A stretch of DNA of 56,547 nucleotides from Lachnospiraceae bacterium (GTDB lineage Bacteria; Bacillota; Clostridia; Lachnospirales; Lachnospiraceae), in NCBI GenBank assembly GCA_029008035.1, contig JAQXIY010000090.1, positions 1 through 56,547 on the forward strand, read 5' to 3'. Within the stretch, counting starts at the first letter, position 1. Each line of letters starts with the position of its first letter. The position numbers and the translations under genes were made by a program. The notes under the pieces are model-generated. The model was not told where the DNA came from, searched no databases, and saw only the letters and a program-made list of their open reading frames with translations. Shown here piece after piece: positions 1 through 7,006 of this stretch.

Positions 1-512
1 GTTGTAAAGATGCCTTGTACTACATCAATATACATTCCAAAGTCACTGAGGGGCGGGGTTACAAGCTGAGGATAGTAGTACCCCAAAATATAACAGGAGA
101 CAATAATTACAAAGTCAATACATAAGAGAATGGCACAGTGCGCCCCCTTAGACAGCAAAAAAATAAAAATAATCCCCAAAGCGAACCAACTGCTCATTCC
201 ACAGTATACACCGCCACAGGTGAAGAACATAACCGGGAAGAAAATGTAGCCTACAGACACAATCAAGATATCCACAGCCAAGTTAAACTTGCCTTTGTAA
301 TTGGCCTCATAAAAGGCAAACAATGACAAGACAATGGCTAGTAACAGTGGTGGTGTCTGAGCCATAGGCATAGTGGAGAAAAAGGATAGTACACATGAAA
401 TGGTTCCACTTGCCACCGCTATCCACAGCATCACGTTAAATAGCACCAATTGCATTCCCAGGTTTTTAACATCAAAAAATCGTTCTTTTATCCCTTGTAA
501 AAACTTCTTCAT
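1..512 (-). CDS. N-terminal part of a multi-pass membrane sensor protein (runs off the window)
   Basis: The reading frame is open from the ATG at 512 to the window edge, giving about 170 residues with no stop. It starts MKKFLQGIKERFFDVKNLG and continues as four to five hydrophobic segments (about residues 20-45, 55-70, 78-98, 105-125, 130-150). The SD is AGAGGATTATGAGGT. A cytoplasmic basic start followed by five or six helices is the usual sensor module of Lachnospiraceae histidine kinases and GGDEF/EAL proteins, so a signalling output domain probably lies outside the window. That is an inference, since no catalytic domain is visible. Its downstream end, and hence its operon, cannot be seen. 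Confidence 0.7.
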   Translation of the reverse strand, partial: MKKFLQGIKERFFDVKNLGMQLVLFNVMLWIAVASGTISCVLSFFSTMPMAQTPPLLLAIVLSLFAFYEANYKGKFNLAVDILIVSVGYIFFPVMFFTCGGVYCGMSSWFALGIIFIFLLSKGAHCAILLCIDFVIIVSCYILGYYYPQLVTPPLSDFGMYIDVVQGIFT

Positions 513-590
513 ACCTCATAATCCTCTGATTGCGCTCATTATTATCAGACAATTCTATTATATACAACCGGGGAATAAAAGACAATGAAA

Positions 591-615
591 AAGAGGTTCC
601 CAATGGGAACCTCTT
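591..615 (-). terminator. Rho-independent terminator of the J-domain gene
   Basis: An 11-bp perfect stem (AAGAGGTTCCC / GGGAACCTCTT) with an AAT loop is followed on the minus strand by TTTTTC. It sits about 15 nt past the stop codon of the J-domain gene. Confidence 0.85.
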
Positions 616-629
616 AAAAACTGTATCAC

Positions 630-1145
630 TTATGCTTCCATCACCAAGCTCAACTTCTGATATTCGTTGTTGATTTCCTGAATGGTAGATGTATCTCCTG
701 CTGCATTATCAGGATGATATATCTTAATCAAGTCCTTATAGCGCTTCTTCAAAGAGTCTCTGTTCTCTACACCGATAAAGAACATCTCACCTCTCACTAC
801 ATTGCTCTCTATGGTCTCTCTTGACTGGAACTCATTGACTCTCTCATAGAAAGCTTTCTGTTGTTCAAACTTCTCTTTGTCGGAAGCAAACTTCTGTAAT
901 TCTTCTTCCAGAATGCGAAGCTTCATCTCAAACAATTCCTGCTCTCGACGCAAACGCTGTTCTTCCCATTCCATTCTGCGATTAAATTCGTCTCGCTCTT
1001 TTTTGAGCTGAATGCGGGCGTGTTCTATTTCTTTTTGTTGATCCTCTAGTGCCTGTCTATGTCGTGCAATCTCAACTGTCTCGTTAAAACACCAACCGGA
1101 AAACGCTGCCTGCCGATTCTCCTCAGCAGTATTCGCCTGACCCAT
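630..1145 (-). CDS. Coiled-coil protein with C-terminal J domain
   Basis: 171 residues. Residues about 25-108 are a highly charged E/R/K/Q-rich coiled coil. Residues about 121-171 form a short J domain (SLKKRYKDLIKIYHPDN) with the HPD signature at 144-146, the tripeptide that stimulates DnaK ATPase activity. There is no G/F region or zinc finger, so this is a type III (DnaJ-C) co-chaperone that would bring DnaK to a partner bound by the coiled coil; the partner is unknown. The SD AGAAGGAGAG precedes the ATG at 1145. The gene has its own terminator and a palindromic promoter region, so it is probably monocistronic. The J domain is clear; the biological role is not. Confidence 0.8.
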   Translation of the reverse strand: MGQANTAEENRQAAFSGWCFNETVEIARHRQALEDQQKEIEHARIQLKKERDEFNRRMEWEEQRLRREQELFEMKLRILEEELQKFASDKEKFEQQKAFYERVNEFQSRETIESNVVRGEMFFIGVENRDSLKKRYKDLIKIYHPDNAAGDTSTIQEINNEYQKLSLVMEA

Positions 1146-1163
1146 GGCACACTCTCCTTCTCT

Positions 1164-1195
1164 ATATATAGTATCATAGTGAATATACTATATAT
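1164..1195 (-). promoter_or_regulatory. Promoter region of the J-domain gene with an 11-bp palindromic operator-like site
   Basis: A perfect inverted repeat ATATATAGTAT-N10-ATACTATATAT ends 19 bp upstream of the start codon. A TTGGAA hexamer lies upstream on the minus strand, so the repeat would overlap the -10 region and the transcription start. The geometry fits a repressor site. The regulator cannot be named. Confidence 0.5.
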
Positions 1196-1272
1196 TGTTT
1201 GCCTTTTCCAAAAACTCCAAGAGTATTATACTACATTTTGTTGTAAAAGTCCACTTTTTTCTATTGAAAGTG

Positions 1273-1297
1273 ACAAGATTATGGCACCATATCTTGT
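1273..1297 (-). terminator. Hairpin just past the subtilase gene, possible terminator
   Basis: ACAAGA/TCTTGT and ATGG/CCAT arms form an imperfect hairpin 9 nt past the stop codon at 1306. On the minus strand only a weak T-run follows, so termination is uncertain. Confidence 0.4.
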
Positions 1298-1305
1298 GTT
1301 TATAC

Positions 1306-3027
1306 TTAACTGGGAATGGAATCCCCAGTGCACAGTTTCCCCCAGCCCGTTTTCGGGGAGGGCATACTCTCCTGATACAACGGCTTTGCCCCCCGCAGCA
1401 GATATGCCTTTAATTTTTCCCCATAGAGAAACACATCATTTTCCTGTACAATTCCCCACTGCATCAAAAGTGCCGCCGATCCGGTGACAAAGGGTGCCGC
1501 CATGGAAGTGCCGCTTCTCGTCCGATATCCTCCCCCCACAGCACAGGAGACAATATCCACTCCCGGTGCAACCAAATCCGGCTTCACTTGTTCTGTCTCC
1601 CATGTATACCCCCTGCCGGAGAAGGAGGCATATTGATTTCTCCTGCTGTCGTATGCCCCCACGGAAATCACATTATTTGCCGTAGATGGAATGGTAAGGG
1701 TCGTCTCTGCTGACGGATTCAGAAATCCGCTTCTCCGGTTCAGAATTCCTCCTGATGGCAACCACATGCTGTAGGCTCCATTCTTGATTTCTCTGGCCTG
1801 CAAACGCAGTCGCCACACACCTGCATCCAGATAATTCCCCCGGGGCAAAAAAGTGAAAAAAAATTCTTCAAAGATGGCGTACGGGCTGGGAAACCCCGGA
1901 TAGAGATACACCATGGTGTTCTCCCATCCGCCTGCAACAACCTGGGTCTGCCCTTGCTGTCCCCTCACATAGCGAAGAACCTCCTGCCCATCCGGTGCCA
2001 GCAACGTAATGTCAATCACATCCTGGTAGTTTTTCCAAAACTGCAAATTCACGTTGCTCTCAAAGGAATCAATAGCGAATTCGATTTCCTCCCGCTGATT
2101 GGTTCCCATCTTACCCTGACGATGTAATGCTGTATTTCCTTCATTTCCTGTGCCGATAACAATGCTCATCTGCCACTGGTTTGCCACCTGAGAGAGATAG
2201 GTTTCCAGCAGTGAGGTTCCCGTATGGGAGCCGTAGTTATTTCCAAAACTTACGTTGATGGCCACCGGCATCCCCATGGCCTGAGCCTTGGTCTTTACAT
2301 ACTCCACGCCCTCCATCAATTGTGTCGTCTTGGGAAAGCCACCCGGTCTGGCATTCCCCAACTTCACCACCAGCAAATCACTCTCATAAGCCACACCCCG
2401 ATATCTTCCCTCAGAGGCTCTCCCATTTCCCGCTGCAATCCCTGCCACATGAGTGCCATGACCGGAGAGATCCTGACTGGGCACAATGGATAATCCCTGG
2501 GCTCTGGTGGGCTGTGCCAGTGCTTCGTTGATTTGTTCCCGGGAGTATTCCACACCATCGTCCCACAGCCAGGCAATTCTGGTGGTTCCATCCTCATTTC
2601 GGAAATCCGGATGAAAATAATCAATGCCGGAATCGATAACTCCCACCAGCACATTTCTTCCCGTAAGTTCTCCGGCCGGAGCCACTCCCTGGTGAAGAGA
2701 TACAATGCAGGAAGCTATCATTCCCTGATTCACCTCCTGCTGCAATCGTTTTGGCTGTTCCACATAAATGACTTCCGGCGCCATTGCCAAATCCGATAAT
2801 CGACTTTCCGGAATAAGTCCTATGGCATATCCCCCGCTCAGCACACGAAAAAACGCTTCCGGAAATTTCTCCTGAAGCGTTTCTATGGGGCCTGCAATGC
2901 GCAACAGCACCTCCCACGTATCCTGTGTATAAGAAAACCCTGTGGACAATGTCTCTGACTTCTGCCGCAACTCCGGTGGCAATTCCAGGGACAATCCCAG
3001 GGATGGATCTATTTTATCATTTTCCAT
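1306..3027 (-). CDS. S8 family subtilisin-like serine protease (CspB-like)
   Basis: 573 residues from the ATG at 3027, chosen because it immediately follows the stop of the DUF6472 gene (TAATATG). An in-frame ATG at 3087 would lie inside that gene. The catalytic triad is complete: Asp132 in VGVIDSGIDYFHP, His190 in GHGTHVAG, Ser508 in SGTSMAAPF; the oxyanion Asn is in IGTGNEGN. No signal peptide is visible. An N-terminal pro-like region (about residues 1-115) and a jelly-roll insert between the Asn and Ser motifs match the Csp subtilases of clostridial spores, which mature the cortex hydrolase pro-SleC during germination. A housekeeping intracellular role is the alternative. The SD is poor, which suggests translational coupling to the upstream gene. 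Confidence 0.88.
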   Translation of the reverse strand: MENDKIDPSLGLSLELPPELRQKSETLSTGFSYTQDTWEVLLRIAGPIETLQEKFPEAFFRVLSGGYAIGLIPESRLSDLAMAPEVIYVEQPKRLQQEVNQGMIASCIVSLHQGVAPAGELTGRNVLVGVIDSGIDYFHPDFRNEDGTTRIAWLWDDGVEYSREQINEALAQPTRAQGLSIVPSQDLSGHGTHVAGIAAGNGRASEGRYRGVAYESDLLVVKLGNARPGGFPKTTQLMEGVEYVKTKAQAMGMPVAINVSFGNNYGSHTGTSLLETYLSQVANQWQMSIVIGTGNEGNTALHRQGKMGTNQREEIEFAIDSFESNVNLQFWKNYQDVIDITLLAPDGQEVLRYVRGQQGQTQVVAGGWENTMVYLYPGFPSPYAIFEEFFFTFLPRGNYLDAGVWRLRLQAREIKNGAYSMWLPSGGILNRRSGFLNPSAETTLTIPSTANNVISVGAYDSRRNQYASFSGRGYTWETEQVKPDLVAPGVDIVSCAVGGGYRTRSGTSMAAPFVTGSAALLMQWGIVQENDVFLYGEKLKAYLLRGAKPLYQESMPSPKTGWGKLCTGDSIPS

Positions 3028-3028
3028 A

Positions 3029-3211
3029 TTACATCTGATGGCGCACAATGAGATACTCATCGTTGGACTGATAATATGGGCACTCATTAAAGTTCCCGGT
3101 GAGAAACTTCACCATATCGTCCTCGTCCAGATTCATATCACAGATATAGCATTCATCCTCGTCGTAATAGATATAATTATTGCAAGTATCACAATTACTT
3201 ACCTGCGCCAT
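3029..3211 (-). CDS. DUF6472-like small cysteine-rich protein
   Basis: 60 residues, acidic, with cysteines in CDTC, CYIC and one later CPYY motif, and the ending DEYLIVRHQM. The pattern CxxCxNYxY...DEDE..FL.G...CPYYQ..DEY.IVR.QM is what I recall for the DUF6472 family of Lachnospiraceae. Four cysteines could bind one zinc or iron (inference). The SD GGAGGTAAAAT is strong. The stop overlaps the start region of the CspB-like protease, so the two genes form a coupled pair. Confidence 0.75.
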   Translation of the reverse strand: MAQVSNCDTCNNYIYYDEDECYICDMNLDEDDMVKFLTGNFNECPYYQSNDEYLIVRHQM

Positions 3212-3267
3212 ATTTTACCTCCACTTTTTTCAACTAATTCTAAACTCTAACGCAATATTACATCTAC

Positions 3268-3318
3268 GTTATGTAGGGTGAGGCACATTGGGATACCGGG
3301 CACGCTCCCCTACATAAC
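3268..3318. repeat. 11-bp inverted repeat in the 5' leader of the DUF6472-subtilase pair
   Basis: GTTATGTAGGG and CCCTACATAAC pair perfectly around a 29-nt loop. The hairpin lies between the predicted promoter and the DUF6472 gene. No T-run follows the arm on the minus strand, so it is not an obvious terminator. It may be a leader structure or an operator pair. Confidence 0.6.
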
Positions 3319-3330
3319 TTAGGTTACTAT

Positions 3331-3358
3331 ATTGTATGCGTACAAAAGGTCCGTTTAT
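3331..3358 (-). promoter_or_regulatory. Sigma-E-like promoter for DUF6472 and the CspB-like protease
   Basis: On the minus strand ATAAA is followed after 15 bp by CATACAAT, which fits the sigma-E -10 consensus CATACAnT of Bacillus/Clostridium mother cells. It lies directly after the previous gene and about 120 bp upstream of the DUF6472 start. Motif match only. Confidence 0.4.
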
Positions 3359-3360
3359 CC

Positions 3361-3552
3361 CTATCCCACAAAATATCCGATAGCCATCCGCATTACTCCT
3401 CCTACCAGGCAGGCAGAAAGGATAGCCACCAGCATAATAGCGTATTGATATTCCTGATGTTCTTTTCCCCACTTGGTGTGGCCAATCCAAATGTAAAGGC
3501 CCAATCCCGCAAAGATAGCCACCAAGTTAATCGTAAGTCCAAACCAATCCAT
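3361..3552 (-). CDS. Small two-helix membrane protein
   Basis: 63 residues with hydrophobic segments at about 5-23 (LTINLVAIFAGLGLYIWIG) and 38-60, joined by a polar loop WGKEHQEYQY. The SD AGAGGAGAGATAGG supports the start at 3552. It starts 12 bp after the stop of the COG2426-type protein, so the two are probably cotranscribed. I do not recognise the family; a small partner or regulator of the neighbouring membrane protein is only a guess. Confidence 0.6.
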   Translation of the reverse strand: MDWFGLTINLVAIFAGLGLYIWIGHTKWGKEHQEYQYAIMLVAILSACLVGGVMRMAIGYFVG

Positions 3553-3564
3553 CCTATCTCTCCT

Positions 3565-4065
3565 CTAGTGAATGATTGCCCCCAACAGTCCGTAGGACAA
3601 AAAGCTCATAATGATAGTTGCAAGGGCGATTCCGATGAGTTCAGCCACCACCGCTTTCTTAATATCCATCTCCAAAAGAGCTGCAATGAGAGAGCCCATC
3701 CATGCTCCTGTTCCCGGGATAGGAATGCCCACAAAGAGCACCAACCCCATAAACTCATACTGGGTTACCCGATCACTCTTGGACATAGCGCGATTTTCCA
3801 TCCTCTCAATTAATCCCCGAAAGATGCGAAACTTCTTCATCCATGCAAAAATCTTCTTAATAAAGAAGAGAATGAATGGAATGGGAATAATATTGCCAAT
3901 AATGCAAATGGGAATTGCCTTGAGAATCGGCATCTTTAGTAAAGATGCCGCCAGCAATCCACCTCGGAGCTCCAGAATAGGGAACATAGAAATGATAAAG
4001 ATGACTACTTCCTCTGACACATACTGCCCCAAAGTGGAAGAAAACAATTGAACCAACGACTCCAT
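3565..4065 (-). CDS. COG2426 / small multidrug-export-protein-like membrane protein
   Basis: 166 residues and four to five predicted helices. Conserved features of the COG2426 (Sm_multidrug_ex) family are visible: PILELRGGLLAA near residues 30-40 and GIPIPGTGAWMGSLIAALL near residues 112-132. The two re-entrant motifs with opposed prolines resemble the DedA superfamily, so lipid or ion transport is as plausible as drug export. The SD TAAAGGAG is good. The gene lies 21 bp downstream of hisC and may share its transcript. Confidence 0.8.
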   Translation of the reverse strand: MESLVQLFSSTLGQYVSEEVVIFIISMFPILELRGGLLAASLLKMPILKAIPICIIGNIIPIPFILFFIKKIFAWMKKFRIFRGLIERMENRAMSKSDRVTQYEFMGLVLFVGIPIPGTGAWMGSLIAALLEMDIKKAVVAELIGIALATIIMSFLSYGLLGAIIH

Positions 4066-4086
4066 AAAAAATCTCCTTTAAATGAT

Positions 4087-5148
4087 CTATTTACTGCTTA
4101 AAATATCCTGTAATGCTACCATTAGAGCTTTCATCTCCTCATCTGTTCCGATGGTGATTCTCAGACAGTTGTCAATGCGGGGCTTGTTAAAGTAGCGCAC
4201 GTAAATCCCCTTCTGCTTCAACTTCTCAAAAATGGTCTTAGCATCCACTCTCTCATGACTGGCAAAGACAAAATTCGCCTTGGAATCCGGCATGACAAAT
4301 CCCATCCCGGCCAATTCCTTCTTCGTCCACTCTCTGGTATCTACAATACGTTTCACCTGCTGTTCAAAGTATTCTCTGTCCTCCACTGCCGCTTTCCCCA
4401 GCAAAATGGTAATGCGATCCATAGTATAGGAGTTGAACGAATACTTGCAATCGTTGAGGTATGCAATTAACTTTGGATTGCCCATGGCAAATCCAATACG
4501 ACTTCCCGCCAGAGAACGGGACTTGGAAAAGGTCTGTACCACCAAAAGGTTATCGTATTTATCAATGAGGGGCAGCACACTCTTTGCCCCAAAATCCACA
4601 TAAGCCTCATCGATAATCACAATAGAATCCGGATTGTCTGCAATGATAGCCTCCAATGTACCCTCCGGTTCCTCCACACCTGTAGGTGCATTTGGATTCG
4701 GAATCACGATACCTCCGTTTTTCTTTTTGTAATCTGATGCCACGATGGAGAAATTCTCATCCAAAGGCTGCACTTCGTATGGAATGCGAAACAATTCTGC
4801 CCATACATCATAAAAGGAATAGGTGATATCCGGGAAAAGCACCGGATCGTCACTTCCAAAAAAGGTGAGAAAAGCCATGGCCAGCACGTCATCCGAGCCC
4901 ACTCCTACAAAGACTTGATTGCTGTCAAGTCCCTTATCCGCTGCAATGGCATCCACCAGGTCACGAATTTCCGGATCCGGATATAGGCGAAGTTCCTCCG
5001 CCGAAAAGTCTGCCAACACTTGCTGCACTCCCGGTGCCGGCGGATACGGATTCTCGTTGGTATTTAACTTGATGATGTTTGCCTGTTTCGGCTGTTCTCC
5101 CGGCACGTAAGGGATGACCTTACGCACATTTTTCTCCCATAAACTCAT
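4087..5148 (-). CDS. hisC: Histidinol-phosphate aminotransferase
   Basis: 353 residues, the usual HisC length. This PLP fold-type I enzyme transfers an amino group from glutamate to imidazole-acetol phosphate in histidine synthesis. Visible motifs are LNTNENPYPP (residues 28-37), NPNAPTG (151-157), the PLP-binding IIDEAYVDF (178-186) and the Schiff-base Lys209 in TFSKSRSLAGSRIGF. The C-terminal substrate-phosphate arginine region NCLRITIGT is present. The SD AGAGAGGAATGCC supports the start at 5148. No other his gene is nearby. HisC-like enzymes can also act on aromatic amino acids, so broader specificity is possible. Confidence 0.92.
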   Translation of the reverse strand: MSLWEKNVRKVIPYVPGEQPKQANIIKLNTNENPYPPAPGVQQVLADFSAEELRLYPDPEIRDLVDAIAADKGLDSNQVFVGVGSDDVLAMAFLTFFGSDDPVLFPDITYSFYDVWAELFRIPYEVQPLDENFSIVASDYKKKNGGIVIPNPNAPTGVEEPEGTLEAIIADNPDSIVIIDEAYVDFGAKSVLPLIDKYDNLLVVQTFSKSRSLAGSRIGFAMGNPKLIAYLNDCKYSFNSYTMDRITILLGKAAVEDREYFEQQVKRIVDTREWTKKELAGMGFVMPDSKANFVFASHERVDAKTIFEKLKQKGIYVRYFNKPRIDNCLRITIGTDEEMKALMVALQDILSSK

Positions 5149-5191
5149 GGCATTCCTCTCTACTCTCTTATCACTGCTATCATAACCAATT

Positions 5192-7006
5192 CTAGTTCAG
5201 TGAATCCAACTCTTTTCTTGCCTGTACCAGCAGGTCATAGTTTGTCACATAACTTTTTGCCAAATCTGACAAGGCATTATATGCTTTCTCCGCTGCCACA
5301 ATGTTATCTACGCTATCCGCTGTCACCGTGCCGATGGCATTGATCATATCCACCACCGCTTGTGCCTTCGCCTGGGCCTCCGCTTGCGCCATAGCCTGCG
5401 CATCCTCCGCAGCCCTAATACCAGCGTATGCCGCCTCTGCATCTAACAGTACCTGATAATTATCCACACAGCTCTTTGCGGAATCTGTCAGGGCATCATA
5501 TGCACCTCTTGCCGCCCCAATCACCGGCCCACTGTTGCCGTCCACAGCACCGATGGCATTGATAGCATTTTTGCAATTTTCCGCCGCCTGTATAGCCAAT
5601 GTGTCCACAGTCTCCGTTCCCGGCAAGTCATACATCAACACCGGAAAGCCGGCAGACACATAGCTGAAAATTGTTCCTGCTGCTGATAACGGAAGGTTGA
5701 CACATCCATGGGAGCCGTACCCCTCCTTATATCTGGCACCGCCAAAAGAACTCTGCCATGTGGCGTCATGGAGCCCGATATCTCCATTAAACGGCATCCA
5801 ATAAGCCACCTTGGTACAGTATCCCGGGCCACGCAGGGTGGCATTTTTCTCGCAATAGGTAATTCGATATGCCCCTACCGGTGTGTCATGTTCCGGAACA
5901 TTCTTGCCGGAGACCATAGGAGTCTCCAACACAACAGCACCATTGATGACCAGATACAAATGCTGCGCCGTTTTATTAATTTCCACATAGCTGTTGCCGT
6001 AGTCATTGTCCTCTCGACTGGCCGCCTTATACTGGTATGTAAAATCTCGCTGCACCTTTTTGCCTGTGGAAATGTCCTCTATTAACTGTTCCACTTCCTT
6101 TTCCCTATCGATGCGCCATCCGTAATTACCTCCGGGCACCGTAACGGTAACGCCATATTGTGTAGCCAGTTGTTTCGCCTGACCGTACGTGTCATATTTC
6201 CTGCTCATTTGGGCAACAAAATCTGCCATAGCCTCCCGGTCAAACACAGGTTCCAACTTATCATTTCCCGACAGCCACGCCCCCATGGTTTCCTTCGGTA
6301 TCTTTTCTGTGGAACTTCCCACCTGATAGACGATTTCCGTTGACAGGTACTTGTTCAAGGTCTTTTTCAGTTCCTTGACCTCTTTGCTGTCTGCTGTGTA
6401 TTTCGGCTGCTTATAGCAGGCATCCTCTTTTAAATCCAATTCTTTTTTGAGAGAAAGGACCGCACGCTGAATCTTTCTCGCCAAATCGGTCTGGTCAAGT
6501 TCCGTGCCATACACCTCATCCACAATCACAAATTCCCCTGAGCGATAGCTCACATTGGCATTTTTCGTTTCAATGGGATGTTTGTTGGTGACGCAGGACA
6601 ATTTGCTGACGCTTTTCGCAATGGTGCTCCTATCACAGCTCACCAAAGTCTCATCCTGATATTCTTTCCCGGCAATCAGATAATATACCCACAGAAAACC
6701 ATTCTGGTCATTGATCAGTTCCTGTAATCGTTCCTGTTCAATATTGGTCTCCATGCCCAAATCTTGGGTACTCAGCACCTCTGTCTTTCCATCAGCCTCC
6801 ACCAGTGTCAGCTGATATCCTTGGGTTGCCTCTGTCAATCGGGTCTCCATAGCCGCCGCCGTAGCTCCGGAACTATTTACACCATTGACAGTGCTTCTCA
6901 GGAAAAAGTGACTCTCAAAGAAAAATCCCATTCCCACAAAGGCCACCACCAACACACCAAGAATGCTACCTAAAATAATCCAAAACTTCTTACTTGGTTT
7001 TTTCAT
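5192..7006 (-). CDS. Membrane-anchored L,D-transpeptidase with PG-binding domain and C-terminal helical repeats
   Basis: 604 residues. A basic N-terminus and one transmembrane segment (about 9-30) are followed by a long PG_binding_4/VanW-like region (about 45-330). The YkuD catalytic domain (about 338-460) has His413 and the signature SHGCVNLP, with catalytic Cys435. It makes 3-3 cross-links in peptidoglycan or attaches proteins to it. The tail has two related alanine-rich three-helix repeats (about 474-530 and 548-604), each with AIG..-...AYdAL.d.AKs.V.NY..L, separated by a QAxA-rich linker. The start at 7006 lies inside the end of nadE (17-nt overlap) with SD AGAGGAGAG, so it is cotranscribed with nadE. 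Confidence 0.88.
   Translation of the reverse strand: MKKPSKKFWIILGSILGVLVVAFVGMGFFFESHFFLRSTVNGVNSSGATAAAMETRLTEATQGYQLTLVEADGKTEVLSTQDLGMETNIEQERLQELINDQNGFLWVYYLIAGKEYQDETLVSCDRSTIAKSVSKLSCVTNKHPIETKNANVSYRSGEFVIVDEVYGTELDQTDLARKIQRAVLSLKKELDLKEDACYKQPKYTADSKEVKELKKTLNKYLSTEIVYQVGSSTEKIPKETMGAWLSGNDKLEPVFDREAMADFVAQMSRKYDTYGQAKQLATQYGVTVTVPGGNYGWRIDREKEVEQLIEDISTGKKVQRDFTYQYKAASREDNDYGNSYVEINKTAQHLYLVINGAVVLETPMVSGKNVPEHDTPVGAYRITYCEKNATLRGPGYCTKVAYWMPFNGDIGLHDATWQSSFGGARYKEGYGSHGCVNLPLSAAGTIFSYVSAGFPVLMYDLPGTETVDTLAIQAAENCKNAINAIGAVDGNSGPVIGAARGAYDALTDSAKSCVDNYQVLLDAEAAYAGIRAAEDAQAMAQAEAQAKAQAVVDMINAIGTVTADSVDNIVAAEKAYNALSDLAKSYVTNYDLLVQARKELDSLN

Noticed and set aside
3029-3087. Longer start (3087) for the CspB-like protease
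   Set aside because: It overlaps the DUF6472 gene by 59 nt and has no better SD; the extra 20 residues do not look like family sequence.
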